Part shown: positions 1 to 5,418 of the stretch, piece after piece | Position numbering within the stretch: position 1 is the stretch's first letter | How the letters are laid out: every line of letters starts with the position of its first letter | Assembly: GCA_014384515.1 (NCBI GenBank) | Contig: JACNFS010000149.1 | Coordinates: 1-5,418 of the forward strand | Origin: Dehalococcoidia bacterium | Lineage (GTDB): Bacteria; Chloroflexota; Dehalococcoidia; GIF9; UBA5629 | Direction of reading: 5' to 3' | DNA: 5,418 bases | Notes under the pieces: model-generated | What the model was told of the DNA's origin: nothing | The model's input: the letters and a program-made list of their open reading frames with translations, nothing else | The model's database searches: none | Program-made: the position numbers and the translations under genes

Positions 1-122
1 CTGAGGGTGCCTTTGAAGAGGAAGCGGCAAAACTAGTCAATCCAAAGATCAAGTGTACCGGCAAGGCGCTGATGACTCGCGGCGACCCGTACTGCGAGGT
101 TGTGTTTGAAGAGGTCGATTGA
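1..122 (+). CDS. C-terminal end of an ATC-hydrolase-like or V4R-like protein (5' truncated)
   Basis: The window opens inside this gene. The reading frame starts at base 3 and ends at the TGA at 120-122, giving 39 residues. The tail reads CTGKALMTRGDPYCEVVFEE. A Cys followed about 15 residues later by a GD-x-x-C-E-x-x-F-E ending is characteristic of small cysteine-containing domains such as the L-2-amino-thiazoline-4-carboxylic acid hydrolase-like family and, more loosely, V4R (4-vinyl reductase-type) domains. Both occur near corrinoid and anaerobic degradation clusters. With only the last 39 residues visible the family cannot be fixed and no substrate should be assumed. The downstream gap of almost 300 bases and the inverted repeat there suggest it is not in the same transcript as the corrinoid genes. 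That it is coding is fairly sure; the family is a guess. Confidence 0.6.
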   Translation, partial: EGAFEEEAAKLVNPKIKCTGKALMTRGDPYCEVVFEEVD

Positions 123-214
123 TGCGGTAGCTACCACTTAAGAGAGGACGAGTTAACCCGTAGTCTGGCGAAGTTTCATTGACGGGGCTCATGTTTGTAG
201 GGTAACATTATTAA

Positions 215-340
215 CCTGCTGATAAATTGATGGATAACCCCGACATTAAGGAATTCTACCTTGGGCTCAGTGATCTGGGCGAAAAGAAGAAATACAGCGA
301 GGTAAAACACTACAAGAGGCGGAAGAGGTGGTTGGTCTAG
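215..340 (+). pseudogene. Orphan C-terminal fragment of a LivG-type branched-chain amino acid ABC transporter ATPase
   Basis: Read in the frame beginning right after the TAA at 212-214, this stretch gives 41 residues to the TAG at 338-340. It includes NPDIKEFYLGLSDLGE and, near the end, EVKHYKRRKRWL. From knowledge of the family, this matches the extreme C-terminus of a LivG-like ATPase subgroup (ADKLMxNPDVKEFYLGL followed by VKHYKRRKRW), the tail beyond the nucleotide-binding domain. Nothing of the Walker A, signature or Walker B regions is present upstream; all three frames there are broken by stops. The ATG at 230 could start a 36-aa peptide, but it lacks a good ribosome binding site. The best reading is a decayed remnant of a transporter gene, left by deletion or rearrangement. 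A functional micro-ORF is less likely. Confidence 0.65.
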
Positions 341-360
341 AGACATTAACTGGATAGCTC

Positions 361-385
361 AAACCCCATTGTACATATGGGGTTT
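361..385 (+). terminator. Perfect 9-bp inverted repeat flanked by A and T runs, terminator-like
   Basis: AAACCCCAT (361-369) pairs exactly with ATGGGGTTT (377-385) across a 7-base loop, TGTACAT, and one more T follows. The stem has four G:C pairs and ends in T's, so it resembles a weak bidirectional intrinsic terminator closing the upstream (now decayed) transporter gene. It lies 35 bases before the corrinoid protein start, so a role as a 5'-UTR hairpin or an operator for the downstream operon is an alternative. The sequence does not decide between these. Confidence 0.45.
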
Positions 386-409
386 TCATGTTTATGAACG
401 ACTGAGCAT

Positions 410-416
410 AGGAGGG
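410..416 (+). promoter_or_regulatory. Ribosome binding site that sets the corrinoid protein start
   Basis: AGGAGGG lies just before the ATG at 420 (AAT between). It is the strongest Shine-Dalgarno match in the region and supports starting at 420. The alternative is an in-frame TTG at 369, which sits inside the inverted repeat and would add 17 residues not typical of the family. Confidence 0.75.
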
Positions 417-419
417 AAT

Positions 420-1052
420 ATGGCGGACTTAGCTGATGCTTTAGCCAATTTAGATGAGGATGAGGTAAGGAGGCTAGTACGTGAGAAAATCGATGCCGGC
501 GCTGAGCCTATGTCCATAGTTCATGAATGCCGCAAGGGCATGGACATCGTCGGGGAACGCTACAAGAACAAGGACTATTTTCTCAGCGAGCTAATCATAT
601 CTGGCGAGATGTTCAAGGAGGCTATGGCTGTTATCGAGCCCATGCTAAAGGCTGGCCAGCAATCGGATCCAATAAGCAAGATGGTTTTGGCCACGGTAAA
701 GGGTGATATTCATAACATAGGCAAGGATATTGTAGCCACTCTTCTAACAGCGGCTGGCTTTGAGGTCTATGATCTGGGGATAGATGTGGCACCTGGCGTC
801 ATCGTTGAGAAACTGAGTGAAACGGGAGCGCCTATTCTGGGAATGTCAGGTCTGTTGACGCCATCCTTTGAATCGATGAAGGAGACGGTCAAGGCTGTTG
901 AGGCGGCCGGGTTGCGGGACAAGGTCAAGGTCATCGTTGGTGGTGGCATCATGACGGAGATGGTTGGGAAGTATGTTGGTGCTGACGCCTTCACCAACGA
1001 TGCTTCGGAAGGTGTAGACATGTGCAGGAGGTTTGCCAGGGAGGGGAAATAA
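420..1052 (+). CDS. Methyltransferase corrinoid-binding protein (MtmC/MtbC/MttC type)
   Basis: This protein carries a cobalamin that shuttles a methyl group between two methyltransferases in the cytoplasm. At 210 residues it has the usual length of the family. Residues 1 to about 85 form the helical B12-binding cap domain. Residues from about 87 to 205 form the Rossmann-like B12-binding domain. The cobalamin signature is complete: D96-x-H98-x-x-G101 in GDIHNIGKD, where His98 is the expected lower axial cobalt ligand, then S143-x-L145 in GMSGLLTPS, and the GGG at 174-176 in VIVGGGIMT. The start at 420 is chosen for its strong ribosome binding site. Its stop directly abuts the start of the next gene, so the two are co-translated and probably partners. 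Family assignment is secure. The methylated substrate cannot be told from this protein alone, so no MtxC symbol is given. Confidence 0.95.
   Translation: MADLADALANLDEDEVRRLVREKIDAGAEPMSIVHECRKGMDIVGERYKNKDYFLSELIISGEMFKEAMAVIEPMLKAGQQSDPISKMVLATVKGDIHNIGKDIVATLLTAAGFEVYDLGIDVAPGVIVEKLSETGAPILGMSGLLTPSFESMKETVKAVEAAGLRDKVKVIVGGGIMTEMVGKYVGADAFTNDASEGVDMCRRFAREGK
1038..1046 (+). promoter_or_regulatory. Ribosome binding site of the first UroD-family methyltransferase
   Basis: AGGGAGGGG lies inside the last codons of the corrinoid protein gene, 6 bases before the ATG at 1053. Because the upstream stop codon touches this ATG, translation of the two genes is probably coupled. Confidence 0.7.
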
Positions 1053-2213
1053 ATGATAAAGGAAACGATGACCTCAAGAGAGAGGGTGGAAGCGGCGATC
1101 GAACTTGAACCGTATGACCGCGTGCCTGTGGCGCCGCTTATGGATGTTATGTTTGCTTCCCGGCATAAGGGTATGACCGTTGCCTACGGTATCGCTCATT
1201 GGAAGGAGGGGTTTCGGGCCATAGTGGATGTCTTCGATGAAGTAGGTGGTTGGGATGCCATGATACTACCAGGTTATAGCCTTTCTCTTCCACCTTCGGT
1301 TGCGTCTGGGGTCACAGCGGTTTTGACTCAGGGTGCCATGATATTTCCCGGGCAGGATACAGCCGTCTCAGAGGATTCACAGCCACAATATGGAGAGACG
1401 GAGAGGTTGACAGTGGAGGACTATGACGAGATTATCGAATTGGGTTGGCGGGGTTTCGTCGAGAAGAACCGTGAAAGATTTGCTCCTTTTGCCCCTGAGA
1501 AGATGATAGCTTGGACCAAGAGGCAAACAGAGCAGTACACCAAGGAAGGAGAGACGTGGGCTGAGCGAGGCATCCCATCGCTGTGTGGCTCTATCGTGGA
1601 ATCGCCTCTCATGTTTCTCTCTACGAAAAGGTCGCTCACTGCTTTCACTATGGACCTCCATAGAATACCGGACAAGGTAGAGGCGGCCATGGATGCTATG
1701 GTGGATGAGTTCATTGAACATGCGGTAGAGGGGGCTCGACTTACCAGGATACCCGGTGTGATGTTGATACTGGAGAGGGGAGGAGGCTTCTACTACCCAT
1801 TAAAGATTTTCGAGCGCTTCGAGTTTCCTTATATGAAGAAGATGACCGAAGCCTTTGCGGCTGAAGGTCTCCTCACAGTCATGCACTTCGACCAGGATTG
1901 GACGCTCAATCTTCCCTATTTGCTGGATTTGCCGAAAAAGATGTGCGTCGTCGAGCTAGACAGCACCACTGATATCTTTAAGGCGAAGGAAATACTAAAG
2001 AACCATATGTGCATTGCCGGAGATGTGCCGGCATCGCTGTCGTCCATTGGCACGCCTGAGGATATGGAAGCCTATTGCAGGAAGCTGATCGACATCGTGG
2101 GCAAGGACACCGGATTTATTCTTAGCTCGGGCTGCACAGTCCCGGCCGACGCCAAGTTTGAGAACTTCAAGATGATGATTGATACTGCCAAGAATTATGT
2201 GCCTGCTCATTAG
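1053..2213 (+). CDS. UroD-family corrinoid methyltransferase (MtaA/MtbA/CmuA superfamily), copy 1
   Basis: This is a 386-residue TIM-barrel protein of the uroporphyrinogen decarboxylase superfamily, in the branch that transfers methyl groups to or from corrinoid proteins. It opens with the family's typical start, MTSRERVEAAIE followed by DRVPVAPLM. In characterised members (MtaA, MtbA) zinc is held by a His-x-Cys motif and a later Cys. Here the first motif reads MHFDQDW, with His278 followed by Asp280 instead of Cys. The later Cys is kept as Cys361 in LSSGC. The metal site is therefore probably His/Asp/Cys or otherwise altered. It is not the haem enzyme HemE, since it sits in a corrinoid cluster and carries the late SGC motif. 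It abuts the corrinoid gene and has a close paralogue downstream. Superfamily assignment is secure; substrate and transfer direction are unknown. Confidence 0.9.
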   Translation: MIKETMTSRERVEAAIELEPYDRVPVAPLMDVMFASRHKGMTVAYGIAHWKEGFRAIVDVFDEVGGWDAMILPGYSLSLPPSVASGVTAVLTQGAMIFPGQDTAVSEDSQPQYGETERLTVEDYDEIIELGWRGFVEKNRERFAPFAPEKMIAWTKRQTEQYTKEGETWAERGIPSLCGSIVESPLMFLSTKRSLTAFTMDLHRIPDKVEAAMDAMVDEFIEHAVEGARLTRIPGVMLILERGGGFYYPLKIFERFEFPYMKKMTEAFAAEGLLTVMHFDQDWTLNLPYLLDLPKKMCVVELDSTTDIFKAKEILKNHMCIAGDVPASLSSIGTPEDMEAYCRKLIDIVGKDTGFILSSGCTVPADAKFENFKMMIDTAKNYVPAH

Positions 2214-2239
2214 TTCTGAGCCTGGAGTTGGTCATGGGG

Positions 2240-2281
2240 GGGGTGGAGAAGTGCAAGAGGTTTGCTGAAGAGGTGAACTGA
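2240..2281 (+). pseudogene. Vestigial 3' tail of a second corrinoid protein gene
   Basis: In the frame ending at the TGA at 2279-2281 this stretch encodes GVEKCKRFAEEVN. It lines up without gaps with the last 13 residues of the intact corrinoid protein, GVDMCRRFAREGK. Seven residues are identical and several others are similar. At the DNA level, stop codon included, 30 of 42 bases agree by hand count. It occupies the same place relative to the following methyltransferase, with its stop touching the start codon. The remaining 190 or so residues of a corrinoid protein are absent. It is most simply the leftover of a duplicated gene whose body was deleted. Chance similarity of a 14-codon stretch cannot be wholly excluded. 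Confidence 0.6.
2267..2275 (+). promoter_or_regulatory. Ribosome binding site of the second UroD-family methyltransferase
   Basis: GAAGAGGTG, with an AGAGGTG core, ends 6 bases before the GTG start at 2282. It lies within the vestigial corrinoid tail and occupies the same position as the ribosome binding site of copy 1, which may be why this piece was retained. Confidence 0.55.
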
Positions 2282-3421
2282 GTGATAACGGAAAGTATGA
2301 CTCCCGAGGAGAGAATTCGGGCTGCGGTTGACTTAGACGTTCCCGATAGGGTTCCAGTAGTTCCTTTAATGGGGCAATTTGCTCTTCGGTATCAGGACGT
2401 GCCCCAAACTGAAGCCTACAGAAATCCCCCAAGAGCACTGCAAGCTCTCATTGATACCTTTGATGCCCTTGGAGGTTATGACGCCGTGGTTGGAGCCAAC
2501 TTGCTCTGGCCCAGGTATAGCTGGCGACTATCGGCGGCACCAACCCGGATGCGGTTTCCGGGCAAGGGAGGCGTCTCCGAGGACGCCCAGATTCAGGCGA
2601 TGGAGCGGGAGATTATGACCCTCGAGGACTACGATACGATAATCAATCGTGGTTGGAATGGTTTTTGTGAGGAATTCCTGCCGCGGGTGGCGGGACGGCC
2701 ACTTGAGAAAATAGATGCTCTTCAAAAGGCGATACTGGAAATATCTTTGGGCGACGCTAAGGCATGGAGTGAGCACGGAGTCAGTGTTCTGGGAGGTTCA
2801 ACTACCTGGAGTTGTACGATGATACTCTCGGTATGTAGAACACTTACTCAGTTTACGCTTGACTTGTATCGCCGGCCTGACAAGGTTGAGGCAGTCATGG
2901 ATGCCATGGTCTCGGACCTGATTGAGAACACTATCAATGATATCAGGGCTACGGATAATCCTTGGGTCTTCTTCCCCCTGGAACGGGGTTCTGGTTTCTA
3001 TTACCCGATGAAGATTTTCGAGCGGTTTGGATTCCCTTACCTCAAGAAAATGGTCGATGCTTTCGCCGCCGAGGGATTTACGACTATATTACACTTTGAC
3101 ACCGACTGGACCCTGAATCTTCCTTATCTTAAAGATTTGCCTAAAGGCAAGTGCATTTGCGAACTTGATAGTACCACCGACATCTTCAAGGCAAAGGAGA
3201 TACTGAAGGACCACATGTGCATCATGGGAGATGTGCCGGCGTCTCTTCTTTCTATAGGCACAACTGAGGACGTTGTTGCATACTGTGAGAAATTGATAGA
3301 CATTGTTGGCAAAGGCGGGGGCTTTATTCTCAGCACGGGGTGCGAGTGTCCTATAGATGCTAAGTTTGACAATGTCAAAGCAATGATTGATACCCCCAAG
3401 AATTACCTACCTGCCAATTAG
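2282..3421 (+). CDS. UroD-family corrinoid methyltransferase, copy 2 (paralogue of the preceding gene)
   Basis: This 379-residue paralogue begins with GTG and the family opening MITESMTPEERIRAAVDLD, then PDRVPVVPLM. From residue 199 to the end it aligns without gaps to copy 1, with about 71% identity (129 of 181 by hand count). The N-terminal half is clearly more diverged and needs gaps. The altered metal motif is shared: His271-x-Asp273 in LHFDTDW, and Cys354 in LSTGC. Conserved ERGSGFYYP and ELDSTTDIFKAKEIL blocks flank it. Its likely role is methyl transfer on a corrinoid protein, presumably the one encoded at 420-1052, since no second intact corrinoid gene is seen. The two copies could act on different methyl donors, or one could load and the other unload the corrinoid. 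The sequence does not choose between these. Confidence 0.9.
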   Translation: MITESMTPEERIRAAVDLDVPDRVPVVPLMGQFALRYQDVPQTEAYRNPPRALQALIDTFDALGGYDAVVGANLLWPRYSWRLSAAPTRMRFPGKGGVSEDAQIQAMEREIMTLEDYDTIINRGWNGFCEEFLPRVAGRPLEKIDALQKAILEISLGDAKAWSEHGVSVLGGSTTWSCTMILSVCRTLTQFTLDLYRRPDKVEAVMDAMVSDLIENTINDIRATDNPWVFFPLERGSGFYYPMKIFERFGFPYLKKMVDAFAAEGFTTILHFDTDWTLNLPYLKDLPKGKCICELDSTTDIFKAKEILKDHMCIMGDVPASLLSIGTTEDVVAYCEKLIDIVGKGGGFILSTGCECPIDAKFDNVKAMIDTPKNYLPAN

Positions 3422-3467
3422 CTCTGAGTATTGAGTGAATTAAGGGAGCGCATAGTCTACCCGCAAA

Positions 3468-3569
3468 GTGATTGCCGAACTGTCTCAAGAGGAGTCTCTA
3501 GATAGGGGGTATTTGGTGGCTCACTGTTTGGCAACGTGCATCGGCTGTTCCGTGTTGTTCTGCAAGTAA
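3468..3569 (+). other. Possible small Cys-rich ORF or gene remnant before the RACo-like gene
   Basis: A frame from GTG at 3468 to TAA at 3567-3569 encodes 33 residues. It ends in AHCLATCIGCSVLFCK, with four cysteines in a C-x3-C-x2-C-x5-C pattern that could bind metal. It ends 5 bases before the ATG of the RACo-like gene, which would suit a coupled leader peptide. Against this, no Shine-Dalgarno sequence precedes the GTG, the frame is closed by a TAG at 3453, and no family is recognised. It could be a true microprotein, the tail of a lost gene, or chance. The rest of the gap at 3422-3574 shows no terminator or RNA gene. Confidence 0.25.
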
Positions 3570-3574
3570 GCGTT

Positions 3575-5418
3575 ATGGTGACAGATAGGACTGTGAGCAA
3601 ACATGCGGTAATCTTCGAGCCCTCGGGCAGGAGAGGCTACATCGGGGATGGCAAGACGCTTCTTGAGTCAGCTCAGGAGTTGGGCGAGGATATCGAATCT
3701 ATATGTGGCGGCAAGACCGTCTGTGGTAAGTGCTTGGTCAAGGTTGATAAGGGGTTATTTACCAAACACGGCTTAGAATCAAGGGGACAACTTCTTTCAC
3801 CTCCGACGGAGAAGGAGATAGAGCTTCTATCTCGGCATGGTCTTAGTGACGAATACCGCCTGGCTTGCAGTGCTAGAATCATTGGTGATGTTGTGGTATT
3901 TGTTCCCGAGACGAGCCGGAGGACAAAGCAGGTTATCCGCAAGTCGATCATTGAAAGGGCTGTTCCGGTTAAGCCGGCCATCAGGAAGTACTACTTGGAG
4001 CTATCTGAGCCAACATTAGATGACCTTACGGCCGATTACCAGCGGTTGATTGCCGGGCTTGGTCACTCCTTTGGTTTGGAGGAGGTTAGCATTGATTATG
4101 TAGCTCTTGGCAAGTTGTCGTGTGTCCTCCGCAAAGGTAACTGGAAAGTAACAGTCACCGTTTGGATGGGTCGGGAGATTGTCAATGTCGAGCCGGGCTA
4201 CGTTGATGGCAGCTATGGGCTAGCTGTTGACATTGGTACTACCACCGTGGCTGGATACTTGTGTGACCTGCGAACTGGTGAAGTGCTCGCTACGGAGGCT
4301 ATCCTGAATCCGCAGGTAGCCTACGGCGAGGACGTGATATCACGCATCAACTATGCCGTGACGGAGCCTGGTGGATTGGCGACACTGAATAGGGCGATTA
4401 TTGATGGCATAGACAAACTCGTTGTCAGTACCACCGAACAGGCAGACCTTGCCCCAACTGACATCTCGGAGATGACTGTTGTTGGCAATACCGCCATGCA
4501 TCATATTTTCCTCAACTTGAGCCCCGAATGTTTGGCCGAGTCACCGTTTGTGCCAACCATAAGCCAGCCGCTTGATATTAGGGGCCGAGACCTGGGAGTG
4601 GGAGCGTGCAAATCGGCGAATGTGCACATTCTACCTATCGAAGCCGGTTTTGTTGGTGCTGACAATGTGGGCGTGCTTATTGCCGAGGAGCCCTACAATC
4701 AGGATGAGATGGTGCTCATCATTGACATCGGTACCAACGGCGAACTGGTGATGGGCAATCGGGACAGGCTCGTTTGTGTTTCATGTGCTATGGGTCCTGC
4801 CTTTGAAGGCGCCAATATTAAGTTTGGCATGCGGGCTGCCCCGGGGGCGATCGAGCGTGTCCGGATAGACAGGCAGACGTTGGAGGTTAAATTCAAGGTT
4901 ATAGGTAGCGAGGAGTGGAATACTGCATCATTCCAGATCAAGGCTAAGGGGATTTGTGGGTCAGGCATTATTGAAGCCATAGCTGAGATGGTCAAAGCCG
5001 GTATTATTGAGACAAGCGGTCGGTTTAACCGAGAGCTTACTTCCCCCCGGCTGATCACCACCGACGAGGGCCCGGCGTTCGTTATTGCCTGGGCCACTGA
5101 GACGGCGCTGGGCCGGGATATTACCGTTTCCATCGACGACGTCAGAGCAGTACAGCTAGCCAAGGGAGCCATGCACGCCGGGGTCAGGATTCTGATGGAC
5201 AAGCTAGGGGTAACCGAGTTAGATGAGGTTATCCTCGCCGGTGCCTTTGGTAGCTACGTTAGCAAGGAGCATGCTCTTGCCATAGGGCTTTTCCCTGACT
5301 GTGCACTGGAGAAGGTCTACAGCGTGGGCAATGCCGCCGGTGATGGGGCCCGGCTCGCTTTGATAAACCTCGACAAAAGGCGAGAAGCTGAAGAGATAGC
5401 CAAGAAAGTAGAATATGT
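3575..5418 (+). CDS. RACo-like reductive activator of corrinoid proteins, [2Fe-2S] plus ASKHA ATPase-like (3' end cut by window)
   Basis: The frame stays open from 3575 to the window end, giving 614 residues, close to full family length (roughly 600-650). The N-terminal ferredoxin domain has the expected C-x5-C-x2-C-xn-C cluster: C44, C50 and C53 in CGGKTVCGKC, then C98 in RLACSARI. A linker region follows. The C-terminal part (from about residue 215) is an actin/Hsp70-like ATPase-like domain with DIGTTTVAGYL (219), VVGNTAMHH (302), DIGTNGE (384), CGSG (461), AGAFGS (555) and GNAAGDGA (585). Proteins of this type use ATP to drive reduction of inactive Co(II)-corrinoid to Co(I), which fits the corrinoid protein upstream. 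The start is uncertain: ATG 3575, GTG 3578 and GTG 3593 are all in frame. Only the last has an AGGA nearby, at a spacing of just 2 bases. The extreme C-terminus and stop are not seen. Confidence 0.92.
   Translation, partial: MVTDRTVSKHAVIFEPSGRRGYIGDGKTLLESAQELGEDIESICGGKTVCGKCLVKVDKGLFTKHGLESRGQLLSPPTEKEIELLSRHGLSDEYRLACSARIIGDVVVFVPETSRRTKQVIRKSIIERAVPVKPAIRKYYLELSEPTLDDLTADYQRLIAGLGHSFGLEEVSIDYVALGKLSCVLRKGNWKVTVTVWMGREIVNVEPGYVDGSYGLAVDIGTTTVAGYLCDLRTGEVLATEAILNPQVAYGEDVISRINYAVTEPGGLATLNRAIIDGIDKLVVSTTEQADLAPTDISEMTVVGNTAMHHIFLNLSPECLAESPFVPTISQPLDIRGRDLGVGACKSANVHILPIEAGFVGADNVGVLIAEEPYNQDEMVLIIDIGTNGELVMGNRDRLVCVSCAMGPAFEGANIKFGMRAAPGAIERVRIDRQTLEVKFKVIGSEEWNTASFQIKAKGICGSGIIEAIAEMVKAGIIETSGRFNRELTSPRLITTDEGPAFVIAWATETALGRDITVSIDDVRAVQLAKGAMHAGVRILMDKLGVTELDEVILAGAFGSYVSKEHALAIGLFPDCALEKVYSVGNAAGDGARLALINLDKRREAEEIAKKVEY

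Larger units (their letters stand above)
1011..3421 (+). repeat. Ancient tandem duplication of a corrinoid-tail plus methyltransferase cassette
   Basis: Unit 1 runs from about 1011 (last 13 codons of the corrinoid gene) through the methyltransferase ending at 2213. Unit 2 runs from about 2240 through 3421. The order corrinoid tail, stop, start codon, methyltransferase is the same in both. The bases at the two methyltransferase stops also match (TAGTTCTGAG at 2211 and TAGCTCTGAG at 3419, 9 of 10). Protein-identical blocks carry many silent differences, so the duplication is old. Confidence 0.6.

Noticed and set aside
123..229. tRNA or structured RNA in the leftmost gap
   Set aside because: No cloverleaf, anticodon arm or recognisable riboswitch core could be found by eye. 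Only short, imperfect complementarities are present.
369..398. Possible sigma-70 promoter (TTGTAC, then TATGAA about 18 bases later)
   Set aside because: Both boxes match the consensus poorly and the first overlaps the inverted repeat, so the match is not distinguishable from chance.
369..419. TTG start adding 17 residues to the corrinoid protein
   Set aside because: The TTG lies inside the inverted repeat and has no ribosome binding site. The ATG at 420 follows AGGAGGG and gives the usual family length.
1377..1721. Two overlapping minus-strand open frames of about 100 residues
   Set aside because: They lie opposite the first UroD gene, whose protein is strongly conserved with its paralogue. 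They show no family features.
1053..2213. Haem-pathway uroporphyrinogen decarboxylase (HemE)
   Set aside because: The N-terminus, the late SGC motif and the position in a corrinoid cluster fit the methyltransferase branch of the superfamily, and no haem genes are nearby.
2379..2618. 79-residue plus-strand frame inside the second UroD gene
   Set aside because: It is out of frame with a conserved protein, has a low-complexity composition, and is explained as a shadow.
4699..5202. 167-residue open frame on the minus strand
   Set aside because: It is antisense to the well-supported ASKHA domain of the RACo-like gene and has no recognisable domain.

Overview
The window carries part of a corrinoid (vitamin B12)-dependent methyltransferase cluster, all on the + strand. 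It most likely comes from an anaerobic bacterium. Tandem UroD-type methyltransferases, a methyltransferase corrinoid protein and a RACo-like activator together are typical of anaerobic methylotrophs, acetogens and uncultured Chloroflexota (Dehalococcoidia) or Desulfobacterota. The exact taxon is inference and is not resolved by the sequence.

Layout. Bases 1-122 hold the 3' end of a gene whose C-terminus resembles the ATC-hydrolase-like/V4R-like group. Bases 123-419 contain no intact gene. They do contain an orphan C-terminal fragment of a LivG-type ABC transporter ATPase (about 215-340) and a perfect 9-bp inverted repeat (361-385). The core follows: a 210-aa corrinoid protein (420-1052), a first UroD-family methyltransferase abutting it (1053-2213), and a second, paralogous UroD-family methyltransferase (2282-3421). 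After a 153-base gap with a possible small Cys-rich ORF comes a long ORF running off the right edge (3575 to the end). It encodes a RACo-like activator with an N-terminal [2Fe-2S] domain and an ASKHA ATPase-like domain.

How the genes fit together. The corrinoid protein would carry a Co(I)/methyl-Co(III) cofactor. One or both UroD-family proteins would move a methyl group to or from it. The RACo-like protein would reduce accidentally oxidised Co(II) back to Co(I) at the expense of ATP. No MttB/MtaB/MtmB-type substrate methyltransferase and no MtrH/MeTr-type tetrahydrofolate methyltransferase lies in the window, so the methyl donor and acceptor remain unknown.

The most interesting observation is that the short gap before the second methyltransferase encodes, just upstream of its start, a peptide matching the last 13 residues and stop of the corrinoid protein. 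This suggests that a whole corrinoid-protein/methyltransferase cassette was duplicated in tandem and the second corrinoid gene was then lost except for its tail, which still supplies the ribosome binding site. Two diverged methyltransferases would thus share one corrinoid protein.
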